Origin: an uncultured Hungatella sp.
GTDB taxonomy: Bacteria > Bacillota > Clostridia > Lachnospirales > Lachnospiraceae
Assembly (NCBI GenBank): GCA_949879795.1
Contig: CATLBR010000009.1
Coordinates: 1-64,000 of the forward strand
DNA: 64,000 nt
Reading direction: 5' to 3'
In this document: positions 40,508 to 49,363 of the stretch, piece by piece
How positions within the stretch are numbered: the first letter of the stretch is position 1
Layout of the letters: each line of letters starts with the position of its first letter
Translations under genes and position numbers: made by a program
The notes under the pieces: model-generated
What the model saw: only the letters and a program-made list of their open reading frames with translations
Databases searched by the model: none
What the model was told of the DNA's origin: nothing

Positions 40508-41371
40508 ATGGATAATTCAGTGAGATACCAATTGAAAGATAAAAAGAGAATTGTGATCAAGATAGGCTCTTCCTCCCTGACCCACCCGGAGTCGGGAGAG
40601 CTGAACCTGCTGAAAATAGAACGTCTTGTGAGGATTATCAGCGACCTGAAAGGGGCGGGAAAGCAGGTGGTTCTGGTCTCATCCGGGGCCATCGCCACGG
40701 GAAGACAGGCCCTGCACTATCCCAGACGGCCGGAGAGCCTGGCCCAGAGACAGGCTTTCGCGGCGGTGGGGCAGGCGCGGCTGATGATGGTGTATCAGAA
40801 ACTGTTCGCAGAGTACAATCAGGTGGCGGCACAGGTTCTTTTGACCAAGGATACTATGGTTCACGACAGTTCCAGGTACAATGCCCAGAACACCTTTGAC
40901 GAGCTGCTGCTTTTAGGCGCGGTGCCGGTAGTCAATGAAAATGACACCGTGTCCACTTCGGAGATTCCCTATCTGGACAACTTCGGGGACAACGACCGGC
41001 TGTCTGCCATTGTGGCTGCTCTTATCGGAGCGGATCTCCTGATTCTCATGTCAGACATAGACGGGCTCTATTCCGACGACCCCAGGACAAACAGGGAGGC
41101 GAAATTTATCGGTCTTGTGCAGGAGATCACGCCGGAGCTGATGGCTATGGGAAAGGAGGCCGCCGGCAGCGATGTGGGAACCGGAGGGATGGCGGCCAAG
41201 CTGGCGGCGGCCAGGATCGCCACGGACAGCGGTTCCGATATGGTCATCGCCAACGGGGACCAGGTGGAGGTGATCTACCAGATCCTTCAGGGGGAGGACA
41301 GAGGAACCCTGTTTTTGGCTCACGAGAACAGGGATTTTGATCTGATGAACTATCTGAACAACGAATACTAG
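40508..41371 (+). CDS. proB: Glutamate 5-kinase
   Basis: ProB phosphorylates glutamate in the first step of proline synthesis. The 287-residue protein contains IVIKIGSSSLTHPESGELNL, VSSGAIATGRQAL, VPVVNENDTVSTSEI, and SDIDGLYSDDPRTNREAKFI. GTGGMAAKLAAARIATDSG forms the nucleotide site. It lacks the C-terminal PUA domain found in the E. coli enzyme, as in many clostridia. It forms a unit with the DUF896 gene and proA. Confidence 0.95.
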   Translation: MDNSVRYQLKDKKRIVIKIGSSSLTHPESGELNLLKIERLVRIISDLKGAGKQVVLVSSGAIATGRQALHYPRRPESLAQRQAFAAVGQARLMMVYQKLFAEYNQVAAQVLLTKDTMVHDSSRYNAQNTFDELLLLGAVPVVNENDTVSTSEIPYLDNFGDNDRLSAIVAALIGADLLILMSDIDGLYSDDPRTNREAKFIGLVQEITPELMAMGKEAAGSDVGTGGMAAKLAAARIATDSGSDMVIANGDQVEVIYQILQGEDRGTLFLAHENRDFDLMNYLNNEY

Positions 41372-41381
41372 GAGGCGGATT

Positions 41382-41606
41382 ATGATCACTCAGGAGATGA
41401 TTGACAGGATCAACCAACTGTACCACAAGTCCCAGGAGGAAGGTCTGACTGAGGAGGAGAAGCTGGAGCAGAAAGAACTGCGCAGGAAATATATCGAGGC
41501 TATACGCGTCAACATGCGTGCCAATCTCAACAATATCTCCATTCAGGAGGCGGACGGAACCATAACGGATCTGGGAAAGAAATTCGGAGGCGTGAAGTCG
41601 GAGTAG
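41382..41606 (+). CDS. DUF896 (YnzC-like) small protein
   Basis: The 74-residue protein matches the YnzC/DUF896 family: MIDRINQLYHKSQEEGLTEE, EEKLEQKELRRKYIEAIRVN, and NISIQEADGTITDLG. The fold is a helical hairpin. In Bacillus ynzC is in the SOS-regulated yneA operon; the molecular function is unclear. Here it sits between proB and proA with gaps of 10 and 25 nt, so it is co-transcribed with proline synthesis genes. No LexA box is seen in front of it. Confidence 0.92.
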   Translation: MITQEMIDRINQLYHKSQEEGLTEEEKLEQKELRRKYIEAIRVNMRANLNNISIQEADGTITDLGKKFGGVKSE

Positions 41607-41631
41607 AGTTTTAAATTGGCGGAGGTAGAAC

Positions 41632-42879
41632 ATGACGAATTTGGAAGAGATGGGAAAGAGAGCCAGGGAGGCGTCCCGTGTGCTGTCACATCTGGGAACA
41701 GCCAGGAAGGAACAGGGACTCAGAGAGGCGGCAAAAGCCCTGATGGATGGAAAAGATAAGATTTTGACAGCCAACACGCAGGATGTGGCTGCGGCCAGGG
41801 AGAAGGGGATGAATCCGGGGCTGGTGGATCGTCTTATGCTGAACGAAGAGAGGATTAAAGCCATGGCGGAGGGACTTTTGCAGGTGGCCGCCTTGGAGGA
41901 TCCTATCGGGGAGGTACTGTCCATGAAGCCCAGGCCAAACGGCCTTCTCATCGGGGAGAAGAGGGTTCCCCTGGGAGTTGTAGGTATGATCTACGAGGCC
42001 AGGCCCAACGTGACCGCAGATGCTTTCGGGCTGTGCTTTAAGACGGGAAACGCGGTGATCTTAAAGGGGGGGAGCGATGCCCTCTGGTCAAACAAAGCTA
42101 TTACAGACTGTCTCAGACAGGGACTTCGGACGGCGGAACTTCCGGATGACTCTTTGCAGCTCATCCAGGACACGGACAGGGAGACCACGAAAAAATTCAT
42201 GGCCATGAATCGGTATCTGGATGTGCTGATCCCCAGAGGAGGCGCAGGGCTGATCCGCACGGTGGTGGAAAACAGCACCGTGCCGGTGATTGAGACAGGG
42301 ACGGGAAACTGTCATATCTTCGTGGACGAGTCCGCCGACATTCAGATGGCTCTGGATATAGTTTACAATGCCAAGACTCAGAGAATCGGAGTCTGCAACG
42401 CCTGTGAGTCCCTGGTGGTTCACAGGGGAATTGCTGGCGAATTCCTCCCCGGACTTAAGGAAATTCTTGACAAAAAGCAGGTGGAGATCCGGGCGGATGA
42501 GGAGGCAAGAAAAATTGTGCCCGAGTTTTCGGCCGCTGTGGAGGAGGACTGGGGAAAAGAATATTTGGATTATATCATCTCCGTGAAGACTGTAGGGTCG
42601 CTTAAGGAGGCCATACAACACATCAACCGATACAACACGAAGCACTCTGAGGCCATTATCACCTCGGATTACGCCAATGCTCAGAAGTTTCTAGAGGAAA
42701 TCGACGCGGCGGCTGTCTATGTCAACGCTTCAACCAGATTCACCGACGGCTATGAGTTCGGGTTCGGGGCGGAGATCGGAATCAGCACCCAGAAGCTCCA
42801 CGCCAGGGGGCCCATGGGTCTGAGGGCCCTGACCACCACCAAATATATAATTTACGGAAACGGTCAGGTCAGACCTTGA
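41632..42879 (+). CDS. proA: Glutamate-5-semialdehyde dehydrogenase
   Basis: ProA reduces glutamyl 5-phosphate to the semialdehyde using NADPH. The 415-residue enzyme shows [73 protein letters not shown], and the catalytic cysteine in [15 protein letters not shown]. The C-terminal [20 protein letters not shown] is standard. The start follows GGCGGAGGT. It completes proB-DUF896-proA; proC is not in the window. Confidence 0.96.
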   Translation: MTNLEEMGKRAREASRVLSHLGTARKEQGLREAAKALMDGKDKILTANTQDVAAAREKGMNPGLVDRLMLNEERIKAMAEGLLQVAALEDPIGEVLSMKPRPNGLLIGEKRVPLGVVGMIYEARPNVTADAFGLCFKTGNAVILKGGSDALWSNKAITDCLRQGLRTAELPDDSLQLIQDTDRETTKKFMAMNRYLDVLIPRGGAGLIRTVVENSTVPVIETGTGNCHIFVDESADIQMALDIVYNAKTQRIGVCNACESLVVHRGIAGEFLPGLKEILDKKQVEIRADEEARKIVPEFSAAVEEDWGKEYLDYIISVKTVGSLKEAIQHINRYNTKHSEAIITSDYANAQKFLEEIDAAAVYVNASTRFTDGYEFGFGAEIGISTQKLHARGPMGLRALTTTKYIIYGNGQVRP

Positions 42880-42899
42880 CAGACGGGGAGGGAGAGAGA

Positions 42900-43877
42900 T
42901 TGGGCCAGGAATCACAGACAAAAGAAAAAACCTGCCGCTCCTGCGGAGGAATGCTGGTGAGAATCAATTCCTACGAGTGTCAGTGCAGCTCCTGTGGGAG
43001 AAAATATTATGTGTCCGCAGACAGACTCCACAAGGTGTCCGTCCGTATGTCGGCGGGAAAGATCATCATGCTGTGCATCGCGGCGGCCATCCTGGTGGGG
43101 GCGGTGTCCGTGGCGGGCTACCAGTTCTACACAGGGCGTCTTGTGGCGTCCGCCAGCCGTTTTTCGGTGGTGTTTAGAGATTTTGTCATGGAAGTCTATG
43201 AGAAACCGGCGTCAGACATCAGCAGAGATGATCTTAACCGGATAAAATATTTGAAAATAGAGAGGGACAAGGACTATCTGTTTACATACAGTTTTGAGGA
43301 TATCTACGATTTTCAGGATCCTGCGGTCTATGAGAAAACCCTTGAGACAGTCAGGGTGGAGGGGAAGAAGGAAGACTTTTCCCCCACCAATATCCAGTAT
43401 TTTACAGGGCTCACAAGGCTGGAACTGTACACGGAGGCGTGGCAGAACTACATCCTGCCCAGAGAAAATGTCCTTCGCTATCTGATCTGCACAGACGGCC
43501 TGTCGCGTTACGGGACGCCGGAGTTTTTCAGGAACGTGAATAAAGATACTCTGGAGGAGGTTCTCATCCTCAAGGCGGATAAGCTGGAAGACTTCTCGTT
43601 TATGGAGGATCTTCGAGGGATCAAAGGGCTGCTCCTTGAGGATGCCAGGCTGAAAAATACAGATATGTTTCAGGGATTTGACAATCTGGAACAGCTTGTA
43701 CTGTACCATGTGGAGATGAAAGAGGAGGATACTTACCGGCTGGTGGAAGAACTTCTGTCTCTTCCCGCGCTGAAGCGGTTTGCCATATCAGGAAAGACCG
43801 CATGGTACATCACAGACGAGCAGTGGGAGCTTTTGAGACAGACCTACGGAGACAGGATCACTTTGGTGCGGGAGTGA
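42900..43877 (+). CDS. Zinc ribbon, transmembrane, leucine-rich-repeat-like protein (paralog 1)
   Basis: The 325-residue protein has an N-terminal zinc ribbon with two Cys pairs (TCRSCGGMLVR and CQCSSCGRKYY), one membrane helix (IIMLCIAAAILVGAVSVAGY, about residues 55-75) and an extracytoplasmic part. That part begins with helices (VFRDFVMEVYEKPASDISRD) and ends in irregular leucine-rich repeats (LTRLELYTEAW, LEEVLILKADKLEDFSFM, LKRFAISG). The TTG at 42900 is used because GGGAGGGA lies just before it. It shares its architecture with the next gene. The function is unknown. Confidence 0.75.
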   Translation: MGQESQTKEKTCRSCGGMLVRINSYECQCSSCGRKYYVSADRLHKVSVRMSAGKIIMLCIAAAILVGAVSVAGYQFYTGRLVASASRFSVVFRDFVMEVYEKPASDISRDDLNRIKYLKIERDKDYLFTYSFEDIYDFQDPAVYEKTLETVRVEGKKEDFSPTNIQYFTGLTRLELYTEAWQNYILPRENVLRYLICTDGLSRYGTPEFFRNVNKDTLEEVLILKADKLEDFSFMEDLRGIKGLLLEDARLKNTDMFQGFDNLEQLVLYHVEMKEEDTYRLVEELLSLPALKRFAISGKTAWYITDEQWELLRQTYGDRITLVRE

Positions 43878-43908
43878 GACGCAGAGAGGAAAAGGGGGAT
43901 GAAAGGGT

Positions 43909-45702
43909 ATGAAGGATCAGAAATCAGGCAGTCGAAAAGATGACAGCTATATCATACGAACCTCAGCTTTCAACGAGAAGCCGGAACTGATGGGATTGGA
44001 GTGTAAGAACTGCGGAGGGGTACTGGAATTGACAGACAGGACCCATGCTGTCTGTCCTTACTGCGGCCAGAGATATCTCATCGACGAGGCAAAAGGAACC
44101 GTCGTCAATATCCAGGTGGACTACAGCGGGAACAATGAGATGCGCCAGGCGGTTAACAGAGCCAGGAATGCGCTGATCATCTTTCTGTCTGTGGCGGCGA
44201 TTCTGGTGATCATTATTCTGGGCTTCAATATCGCGGCCAAAAAGTCGGTGTTTTCCAGTTCGGACTCGGACCTGGCTGTGGGCGGGGAGCTTCTGCAGAT
44301 ATTTTTCCAGGACCTGTTCGGAAAGGATTACAAGGACATCACCGTCCAGGAGCTGGAGAGCATCCGCTATATCAAGTGCTCCTATGAGAGAGACAAAGGC
44401 GAGAACTTCAACTCCATCTCCTACAGCTTTACGGACTACGAGGATTGCGAGAGTGAAGAAGAATTTCAGGATACCATAGAAACATGGACCTATCGGACCA
44501 ACAGGGTAACCTGGCCTTCCGACTACACCATGCTCACGGGTCTGACAAGGATCGACACCACGGACAGCGTGTGGATGTCCCTCAGGACCTTCGCCCCGGA
44601 CAATAAAATCACCTGTGTGGACACGGACGACCGACTGGATATCGTGGCTTCGCTGCTGAATCCGGAACAGATCAAAGTTCTCCACCTGGGCATCATGGGG
44701 AGCAGGCTGGACGACATCGGACAGTTTAAAAATCTTGAGGAGCTGGAGGCGGATACCACCATGTCCGGCAAAGCTGTGGATCTGACAGGTCTGGGCGAGT
44801 GCGTCAAGTTAAAGCGTCTGAAGCTGCACTGCGGAGAGTCCTACACAGGACTTGAAAGTCTTGAAAAGCTGTCAAAACTGGAGAGCCTCTCCATCGACAA
44901 GGTAGAGTTGAAAGACTGCACGTTTCTGGAAAAAATGCCTGGACTGAAAGAACTCTCCGTGTATACAGGCGAAGATCCGGATCTGACCGTTTTGGAGAAA
45001 CTGCCCAATCTGAGGCAGGTGGATTTTCTGGACACCAATTATATTCCCGCGGGGGAGATCAAGAAGCTGGGGCAGCTGGAGAAACTGACCATCGCTGTCA
45101 ATGAGGCGGAAGCCCTGACTGCTCTCTCTGCCATGGAAAGTCTGAAATATCTTGACCTTCACATGTCCATCAACCAGTATAACGCCGCTGTGGATGTGTC
45201 GCCTCTGTCAGGCCTTGTGAATCTGGAACAGCTTTATATGGACAATTTCTGGGGTTCGGATATTGTGGGGGTGGAGTCTGTTCTTTGCCTTCCAGCTCTC
45301 TCAGTGTTTCGCTGGGGGACCCGGATGTCAACGGACACGGATATTTTCATAAGCCCGGAACTTCTGGAGGACAATCCGGTACTGGAGGAGATCGGTTTCC
45401 TCAACTGTTTTCCCCGGCATGCGGATACGGGGGAGAAACTGAATTTTGACTTTCTGTCCCGCTACTCTGGCGTGAAACGTCTTTATCTGGATGGCTGCGA
45501 ACTGACGGACATCTCCTTTGTGTCCGATTTTCAGGATCTGAGGAGCTGCAGTCTTCAGGACAACCGGCTCCAGGATCTGACCCCTCTGACGGCCTGCAAA
45601 AAGCTGGAACTGATCTCTGTGGACGCTCAGTCTGTGGGAGTAACCCGGTTTCCCGGAGATGTGACGGTGAATACAGAGAGCTATATCACCATCTATGAAT
45701 GA
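43909..45702 (+). CDS. Zinc ribbon, transmembrane, leucine-rich-repeat protein (paralog 2)
   Basis: The 597-residue protein repeats the architecture of its neighbour: zinc ribbon LECKNCGGVLEL and AVCPYCGQRYL, one helix (ALIIFLSVAAILVIIILGFN, about residues 87-107), and a matching stem (QIFFQDLFGKDYKDITVQEL, then IRYIKCSYERDKG). The repeat region is longer, with clear LRR units: LEELEADTTM, LKRLKLHCGE, LESLSIDKVEL, LKELSVYTGE and LKYLDLHMSI. The zinc ribbon should be cytoplasmic and the LRRs outside. The 31-nt gap to the upstream gene implies co-expression. Ligand or role unknown. Confidence 0.78.
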   Translation: MKDQKSGSRKDDSYIIRTSAFNEKPELMGLECKNCGGVLELTDRTHAVCPYCGQRYLIDEAKGTVVNIQVDYSGNNEMRQAVNRARNALIIFLSVAAILVIIILGFNIAAKKSVFSSSDSDLAVGGELLQIFFQDLFGKDYKDITVQELESIRYIKCSYERDKGENFNSISYSFTDYEDCESEEEFQDTIETWTYRTNRVTWPSDYTMLTGLTRIDTTDSVWMSLRTFAPDNKITCVDTDDRLDIVASLLNPEQIKVLHLGIMGSRLDDIGQFKNLEELEADTTMSGKAVDLTGLGECVKLKRLKLHCGESYTGLESLEKLSKLESLSIDKVELKDCTFLEKMPGLKELSVYTGEDPDLTVLEKLPNLRQVDFLDTNYIPAGEIKKLGQLEKLTIAVNEAEALTALSAMESLKYLDLHMSINQYNAAVDVSPLSGLVNLEQLYMDNFWGSDIVGVESVLCLPALSVFRWGTRMSTDTDIFISPELLEDNPVLEEIGFLNCFPRHADTGEKLNFDFLSRYSGVKRLYLDGCELTDISFVSDFQDLRSCSLQDNRLQDLTPLTACKKLELISVDAQSVGVTRFPGDVTVNTESYITIYE

Positions 45703-45710
45703 GAAAATGA

Positions 45711-45739
45711 TTTACATCGGATTATTATTTTTATATAAT
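45711..45739 (+). promoter_or_regulatory. Promoter of the FtsA-like gene
   Basis: TTTACA (45711-45716), 17 nt, TATAAT (45734-45739). The -10 box overlaps an in-frame ATG at 45738, which therefore cannot be the translation start and supports the ATG at 45774. Confidence 0.82.
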
Positions 45740-45773
45740 GGTACTAACAATCACGCAAAAGGAGCAGGGGTGT

Positions 45774-48050
45774 ATGGCTAGACCACAAGTGAAAAAAACG
45801 CAGGTTTCCAGACAGGCAAAGGTTCCGGCTCAGACGAAGGTTCCCATGAGGGACCAGGCCAACGAAGTCGTGTTCGCCATGGATATTGGAACCAGAAGCA
45901 TCATCGGGATGGTGGGAGTTGTCCAGGAGGGCAAAGTCAACATCATTGCGGTGGAGAGGGAGGAGCATGCCCAGAGAGCTATGATCGATGGGCAGATCGA
46001 GAATATAGAGAAGGTTTCGACTCTGGCAGGCAAAGTGAAAAAGCGTCTGGAGGAAAAGACCCGTATCAGGCTGTCGCGAGTCTGCGTGGCTGCCGCAGGG
46101 CGGGCTCTGAGAACAAAGAGAGCGGATTATGAGCTGGAGCTCCCCGGAACCCAGCTGATCGACGATGAGATCATCAGCCGTCTGGAGGCGGGGGCCATCA
46201 CCAGGGCGGAGGAGGCTTTTGACGCGGAAAACGAATCAGCTGAGGATTCCAGGCGCTTTTATCTGGTGGGCTATACCGTATGCCAGTATTTTTTGGACAA
46301 GTATATGATCTCCAACTTAAAAGACCACAGGGGACGGCAGATCAAAGTGGATCTCATCGCCACTTTTCTTCCCAGCGAGGTGGTGGAGAGTCTGTACACC
46401 ACCATGAATAAGATCGGTCTGGAAGTAGCCAGTCTGACCCTGGAGCCTATCGCCGCCATCAATGCGGCTATTCCCGAAAATATCAGACTCCTGAATCTGG
46501 TTCTGGTGGACATCGGGGCGGGGACCTCGGATATCGCCGCATGTACCAGCGGAAGTGTCACCGGTTATACCATGGCGACTATGGCGGGGGACGAGATCAC
46601 TGAGGCGATTATGAAGCAGTACCTGGTGGATTTTTCCACGGCTGAGGCCATAAAGGCTCAGCTTGACCGCCAGGAAGAGATAAGGTTTGCCAATATTCTC
46701 GGGATGGAGCAGACGCTCTCCAAAACCGAGGTGGAAAGGTGCATCAGAGGCACGGTGGAAGCTCTCTCCAAAGAGATTGCGGACAAGGTGGTGGAGATCA
46801 ACGGAACGGCTCCTTCCGCCCTGTTTCTGGCAGGTGGCGGGAGTAAGCTGGCCGGGTTGAAGGACGGCATCACGGAGGCTCTGGGTATGGATGCCGGCCG
46901 TGTAGCCATCGCGGGAAATTATTTCAAGACCAACGCGTACTCTGAGGAATACGATCTGAACAATCCAGAGTATGCCACTCCCCTGGGGATTGCCGTGTCC
47001 TCCGGTCTCAACATGATCAATGACAGTTTCCGGGTGACCTTAAACGGTCGTCCTGCCAAACTGTTCAGAAGCGGCACTTTTACGACGTTGAACCTGCTGA
47101 TGATGAACGGTTATAATTTCAGAGACATTGTGGGGCGGGCAGGTATGAACCTGACCGTGACGGTCAACGGGCAGAGAAAGGTGTTTTACGGCACTGCGTC
47201 TGAACCTGCGTCTCTTCTTATCAACCAGAAGGAAGGGAAACTCTCGGATGTGATCCATGCAGGAGATTTCATCGATTTTGTCCCTGCTGTTCAGGGAAGA
47301 GATGCCAGAGCCTGTCTGGGGGATATCGACGGGGTGAATGTCAGGACGGACGTAACTCTCAACGGGATGCAGGCTTCTCTGAAAACATTCCTGAAAAGCG
47401 GCGATGTGATCACAGTAAAGCGGAGTGATGAGAGCGGAAGTGTGCTGACGGAAGAGAATGTTCCTGCAGAGGAAGAGAGGGAGACTGACGCACAGATTCC
47501 GGAGATTCCTGACGACAGCTTCAGCGGGCAGGAATCGGGCGGAGTCCTGAGCCAGATGGAGGATTCGGGAACTTCCGATAACATGGGCGACCAGACCGAG
47601 ACGGCCCCCGCCCTTGCCAGACTGGGAAGACTGGGAGCAAAGGTGACCCCTGTCTATGTTCCGGCAGAGAAACAGCAGGAGAGAGACGAGACGGCATGGT
47701 CCGGCCGGGAACAGGTGTCTGCTCCGGCGGCTGCGGACGGAGCTTCTGTGGAGCTGACAGCAGACGCTAAGACCTTCGCAGAGGAGACGGCGCCCCTCAA
47801 GGAGGAGGTCAAGAAACCAGAGCAGGAGAGAGAAACCGTAATGTTCCAGCTGAACGGTTCTACCCTGCGGCTTCCTAAAAAGGAGGACGGACGTCCGTAT
47901 TATCTGATGGATCTTATTCAGTACGCTGACATCGATTTGGAACATCCCAAGGGTACAGTGACGCTGAAGGTCAATCAGGAGACAGGAAGATTTCAGCAGG
48001 TTCTGCGGGCGGGTGACATTATATATATCCAGGAAGAAGAAAGGCAATGA
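45774..48050 (+). CDS. FtsA/PilM-type actin-fold ATPase with C-terminal repeat tail
   Basis: The first 440 or so residues are an actin-like ATPase of the FtsA/PilM family: VVFAMDIGTRSIIGMVGVVQ, RVCVAAAGRALRTKRADYEL, LVLVDIGAGTSDIAACTSGS (phosphate 2) and SALFLAGGGSKLAGLKDGI. The remaining 320 residues are unlike FtsA. They contain modules that each start near a V-x-x-NG strand (RVTLNGRPAK, TVTVNGQRKV, DVTLNGMQAS, FQLNGSTLR), and three of these close with AGDFIDFV, SGDVITVK or AGDIIYIQ. A disordered acidic linker separates the last. The ATG at 45774 follows AAAGGAG. The total of 758 residues is nearly twice normal FtsA. Confidence 0.85.
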   Translation: MARPQVKKTQVSRQAKVPAQTKVPMRDQANEVVFAMDIGTRSIIGMVGVVQEGKVNIIAVEREEHAQRAMIDGQIENIEKVSTLAGKVKKRLEEKTRIRLSRVCVAAAGRALRTKRADYELELPGTQLIDDEIISRLEAGAITRAEEAFDAENESAEDSRRFYLVGYTVCQYFLDKYMISNLKDHRGRQIKVDLIATFLPSEVVESLYTTMNKIGLEVASLTLEPIAAINAAIPENIRLLNLVLVDIGAGTSDIAACTSGSVTGYTMATMAGDEITEAIMKQYLVDFSTAEAIKAQLDRQEEIRFANILGMEQTLSKTEVERCIRGTVEALSKEIADKVVEINGTAPSALFLAGGGSKLAGLKDGITEALGMDAGRVAIAGNYFKTNAYSEEYDLNNPEYATPLGIAVSSGLNMINDSFRVTLNGRPAKLFRSGTFTTLNLLMMNGYNFRDIVGRAGMNLTVTVNGQRKVFYGTASEPASLLINQKEGKLSDVIHAGDFIDFVPAVQGRDARACLGDIDGVNVRTDVTLNGMQASLKTFLKSGDVITVKRSDESGSVLTEENVPAEEERETDAQIPEIPDDSFSGQESGGVLSQMEDSGTSDNMGDQTETAPALARLGRLGAKVTPVYVPAEKQQERDETAWSGREQVSAPAAADGASVELTADAKTFAEETAPLKEEVKKPEQERETVMFQLNGSTLRLPKKEDGRPYYLMDLIQYADIDLEHPKGTVTLKVNQETGRFQQVLRAGDIIYIQEEERQ

Positions 48051-48109
48051 GACGTAAGCATTGTTCTATGCTGACAGGAGATCATGATAAACGAGGAGGA
48101 GAAGACGTG

Positions 48110-49285
48110 ATGAATTATTATGAAGAGGCGCTGAAGCTGCACAGCGAACACAGAGGTAAGATTGAGGTGGTGAGCAAGGTACGTCTTGCGACACGTGATG
48201 ACCTTAGCACCGCCTACACTCCCGGAGTGGCAGAACCCTGCAAGGAGATTGCCAAAGATAAGAAGAATGTCTTCAAATACACCGCCAAAAGCAATCTGGT
48301 GGGAGTGGTGTCCGACGGAACGGCAGTGCTGGGTCTGGGCAACATCGGAGCCGAAGCCGCTATTCCTGTTATGGAGGGAAAGTCCATTCTGTTCAAGCAG
48401 TTCGGCGGCGTGGACGCGTTTCCCATCTGTCTGGACACCAAAGATACGGAGGAGATCATCAAGGCCGTAAAGCAGATTGCCCCGGTATTTGGCGGAATCA
48501 ATCTGGAGGATATTGCCTCCCCCAAATGTTTTGAGATCGAGCGCCGTCTGGAGGAAGAACTGGATATTCCGGTGTTCCACGATGATCAGCACGGCACGGC
48601 TATCGTGGTGACGGCCGCCCTGCTCAATGCCCTGAAGGTGGTGGGCAAAAAGATCGAGGAGATCAAGGTAGTGCTCAACGGGCCGGGCTCTGCAGGAACC
48701 GCCATCATCAAGATGATGCTCACCGCGGGAGTGAAACACATCATTGCCTGCGATGAGAACGGCATTCTCTACAAGGACAGGGGAGTGGGTATTGCGGACC
48801 ACAAGAAAATGCTGTGTGACATCACCAATCCGGATGATATGAGGGGGACTCTGGCAGATGCCCTGGTGGGAGCCGATGTGTTTGTGGGCGTGTCTGTGGG
48901 GGGAGTTTTAAAGCAGGAGATGATAAAGACTATGAATGTGGATCCGATTGTGTTTGCTATGGCCAACCCTGTTCCAGAGATTATGTACGACGAAGCCATG
49001 GCGGCCGGAGTGAAGGTCATGGGTACAGGACGCTCGGATTTTCCAAATCAGATCAACAATGTGCTGGCGTTTCCAGGAATCTTCAGGGGGGCTCTGGATG
49101 CAGGAGCACGCGATATTAACTACGATATGAAACTTGCGGCGGCGAGAGCCATCGCCGAGCTGGTGGAGCCGGAGAAGCTGTGTGCGGAGTACATCATACC
49201 GTCCGCGCTTGACCCCCGTGTGGCAAAACATGTGGCAGAGCGTGTAGGGGAGGCGGCAGCGTCGTCGGGAGCAGTGAGAAAATAG
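48110..49285 (+). CDS. NAD(P)-dependent malic enzyme
   Basis: The enzyme oxidatively decarboxylates malate to pyruvate. The 391-residue short form contains VSKVRLATRDDLSTAYTPGV, DGTAVLGLGNIGAEAAIPVM, PVFHDDQHGTAIVVTAALLN and VVLNGPGSAGTAIIKMMLTA (nucleotide loop). FAMANPVPEIMYDEA and GTGRSDFPNQINNVLAFPGI complete the active site. The ATG at 48110 has GAGGAGGA upstream, giving the family start NYYEEALKLHSEHRGKIEVV. The cofactor cannot be fixed from sequence. A terminator follows. Confidence 0.94.
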   Translation: MNYYEEALKLHSEHRGKIEVVSKVRLATRDDLSTAYTPGVAEPCKEIAKDKKNVFKYTAKSNLVGVVSDGTAVLGLGNIGAEAAIPVMEGKSILFKQFGGVDAFPICLDTKDTEEIIKAVKQIAPVFGGINLEDIASPKCFEIERRLEEELDIPVFHDDQHGTAIVVTAALLNALKVVGKKIEEIKVVLNGPGSAGTAIIKMMLTAGVKHIIACDENGILYKDRGVGIADHKKMLCDITNPDDMRGTLADALVGADVFVGVSVGGVLKQEMIKTMNVDPIVFAMANPVPEIMYDEAMAAGVKVMGTGRSDFPNQINNVLAFPGIFRGALDAGARDINYDMKLAAARAIAELVEPEKLCAEYIIPSALDPRVAKHVAERVGEAAASSGAVRK

Positions 49286-49310
49286 TGGAGGACACATTTT
49301 GGGACACCCA

Positions 49311-49341
49311 GCGGTCGCCGATAAGGTGACCGCAAATTTTT
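49311..49341 (+). terminator. Terminator after the malic enzyme gene
   Basis: GCGGTC (49311-49316) pairs with GACCGC (49328-49333), extended by CC/GG inside, with a GATAA loop. AAATTTTT follows. The next gene starts 22 nt later. Confidence 0.82.
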
Positions 49342-49363
49342 CGGTCAGATAGGGGGGAATACT

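Noticed and set aside
45738..45773. Earlier in-frame ATG for the FtsA-like gene
   Set aside because: It overlaps the TATAAT box of a clear promoter, so it is upstream of or at the transcript start and cannot be translated.
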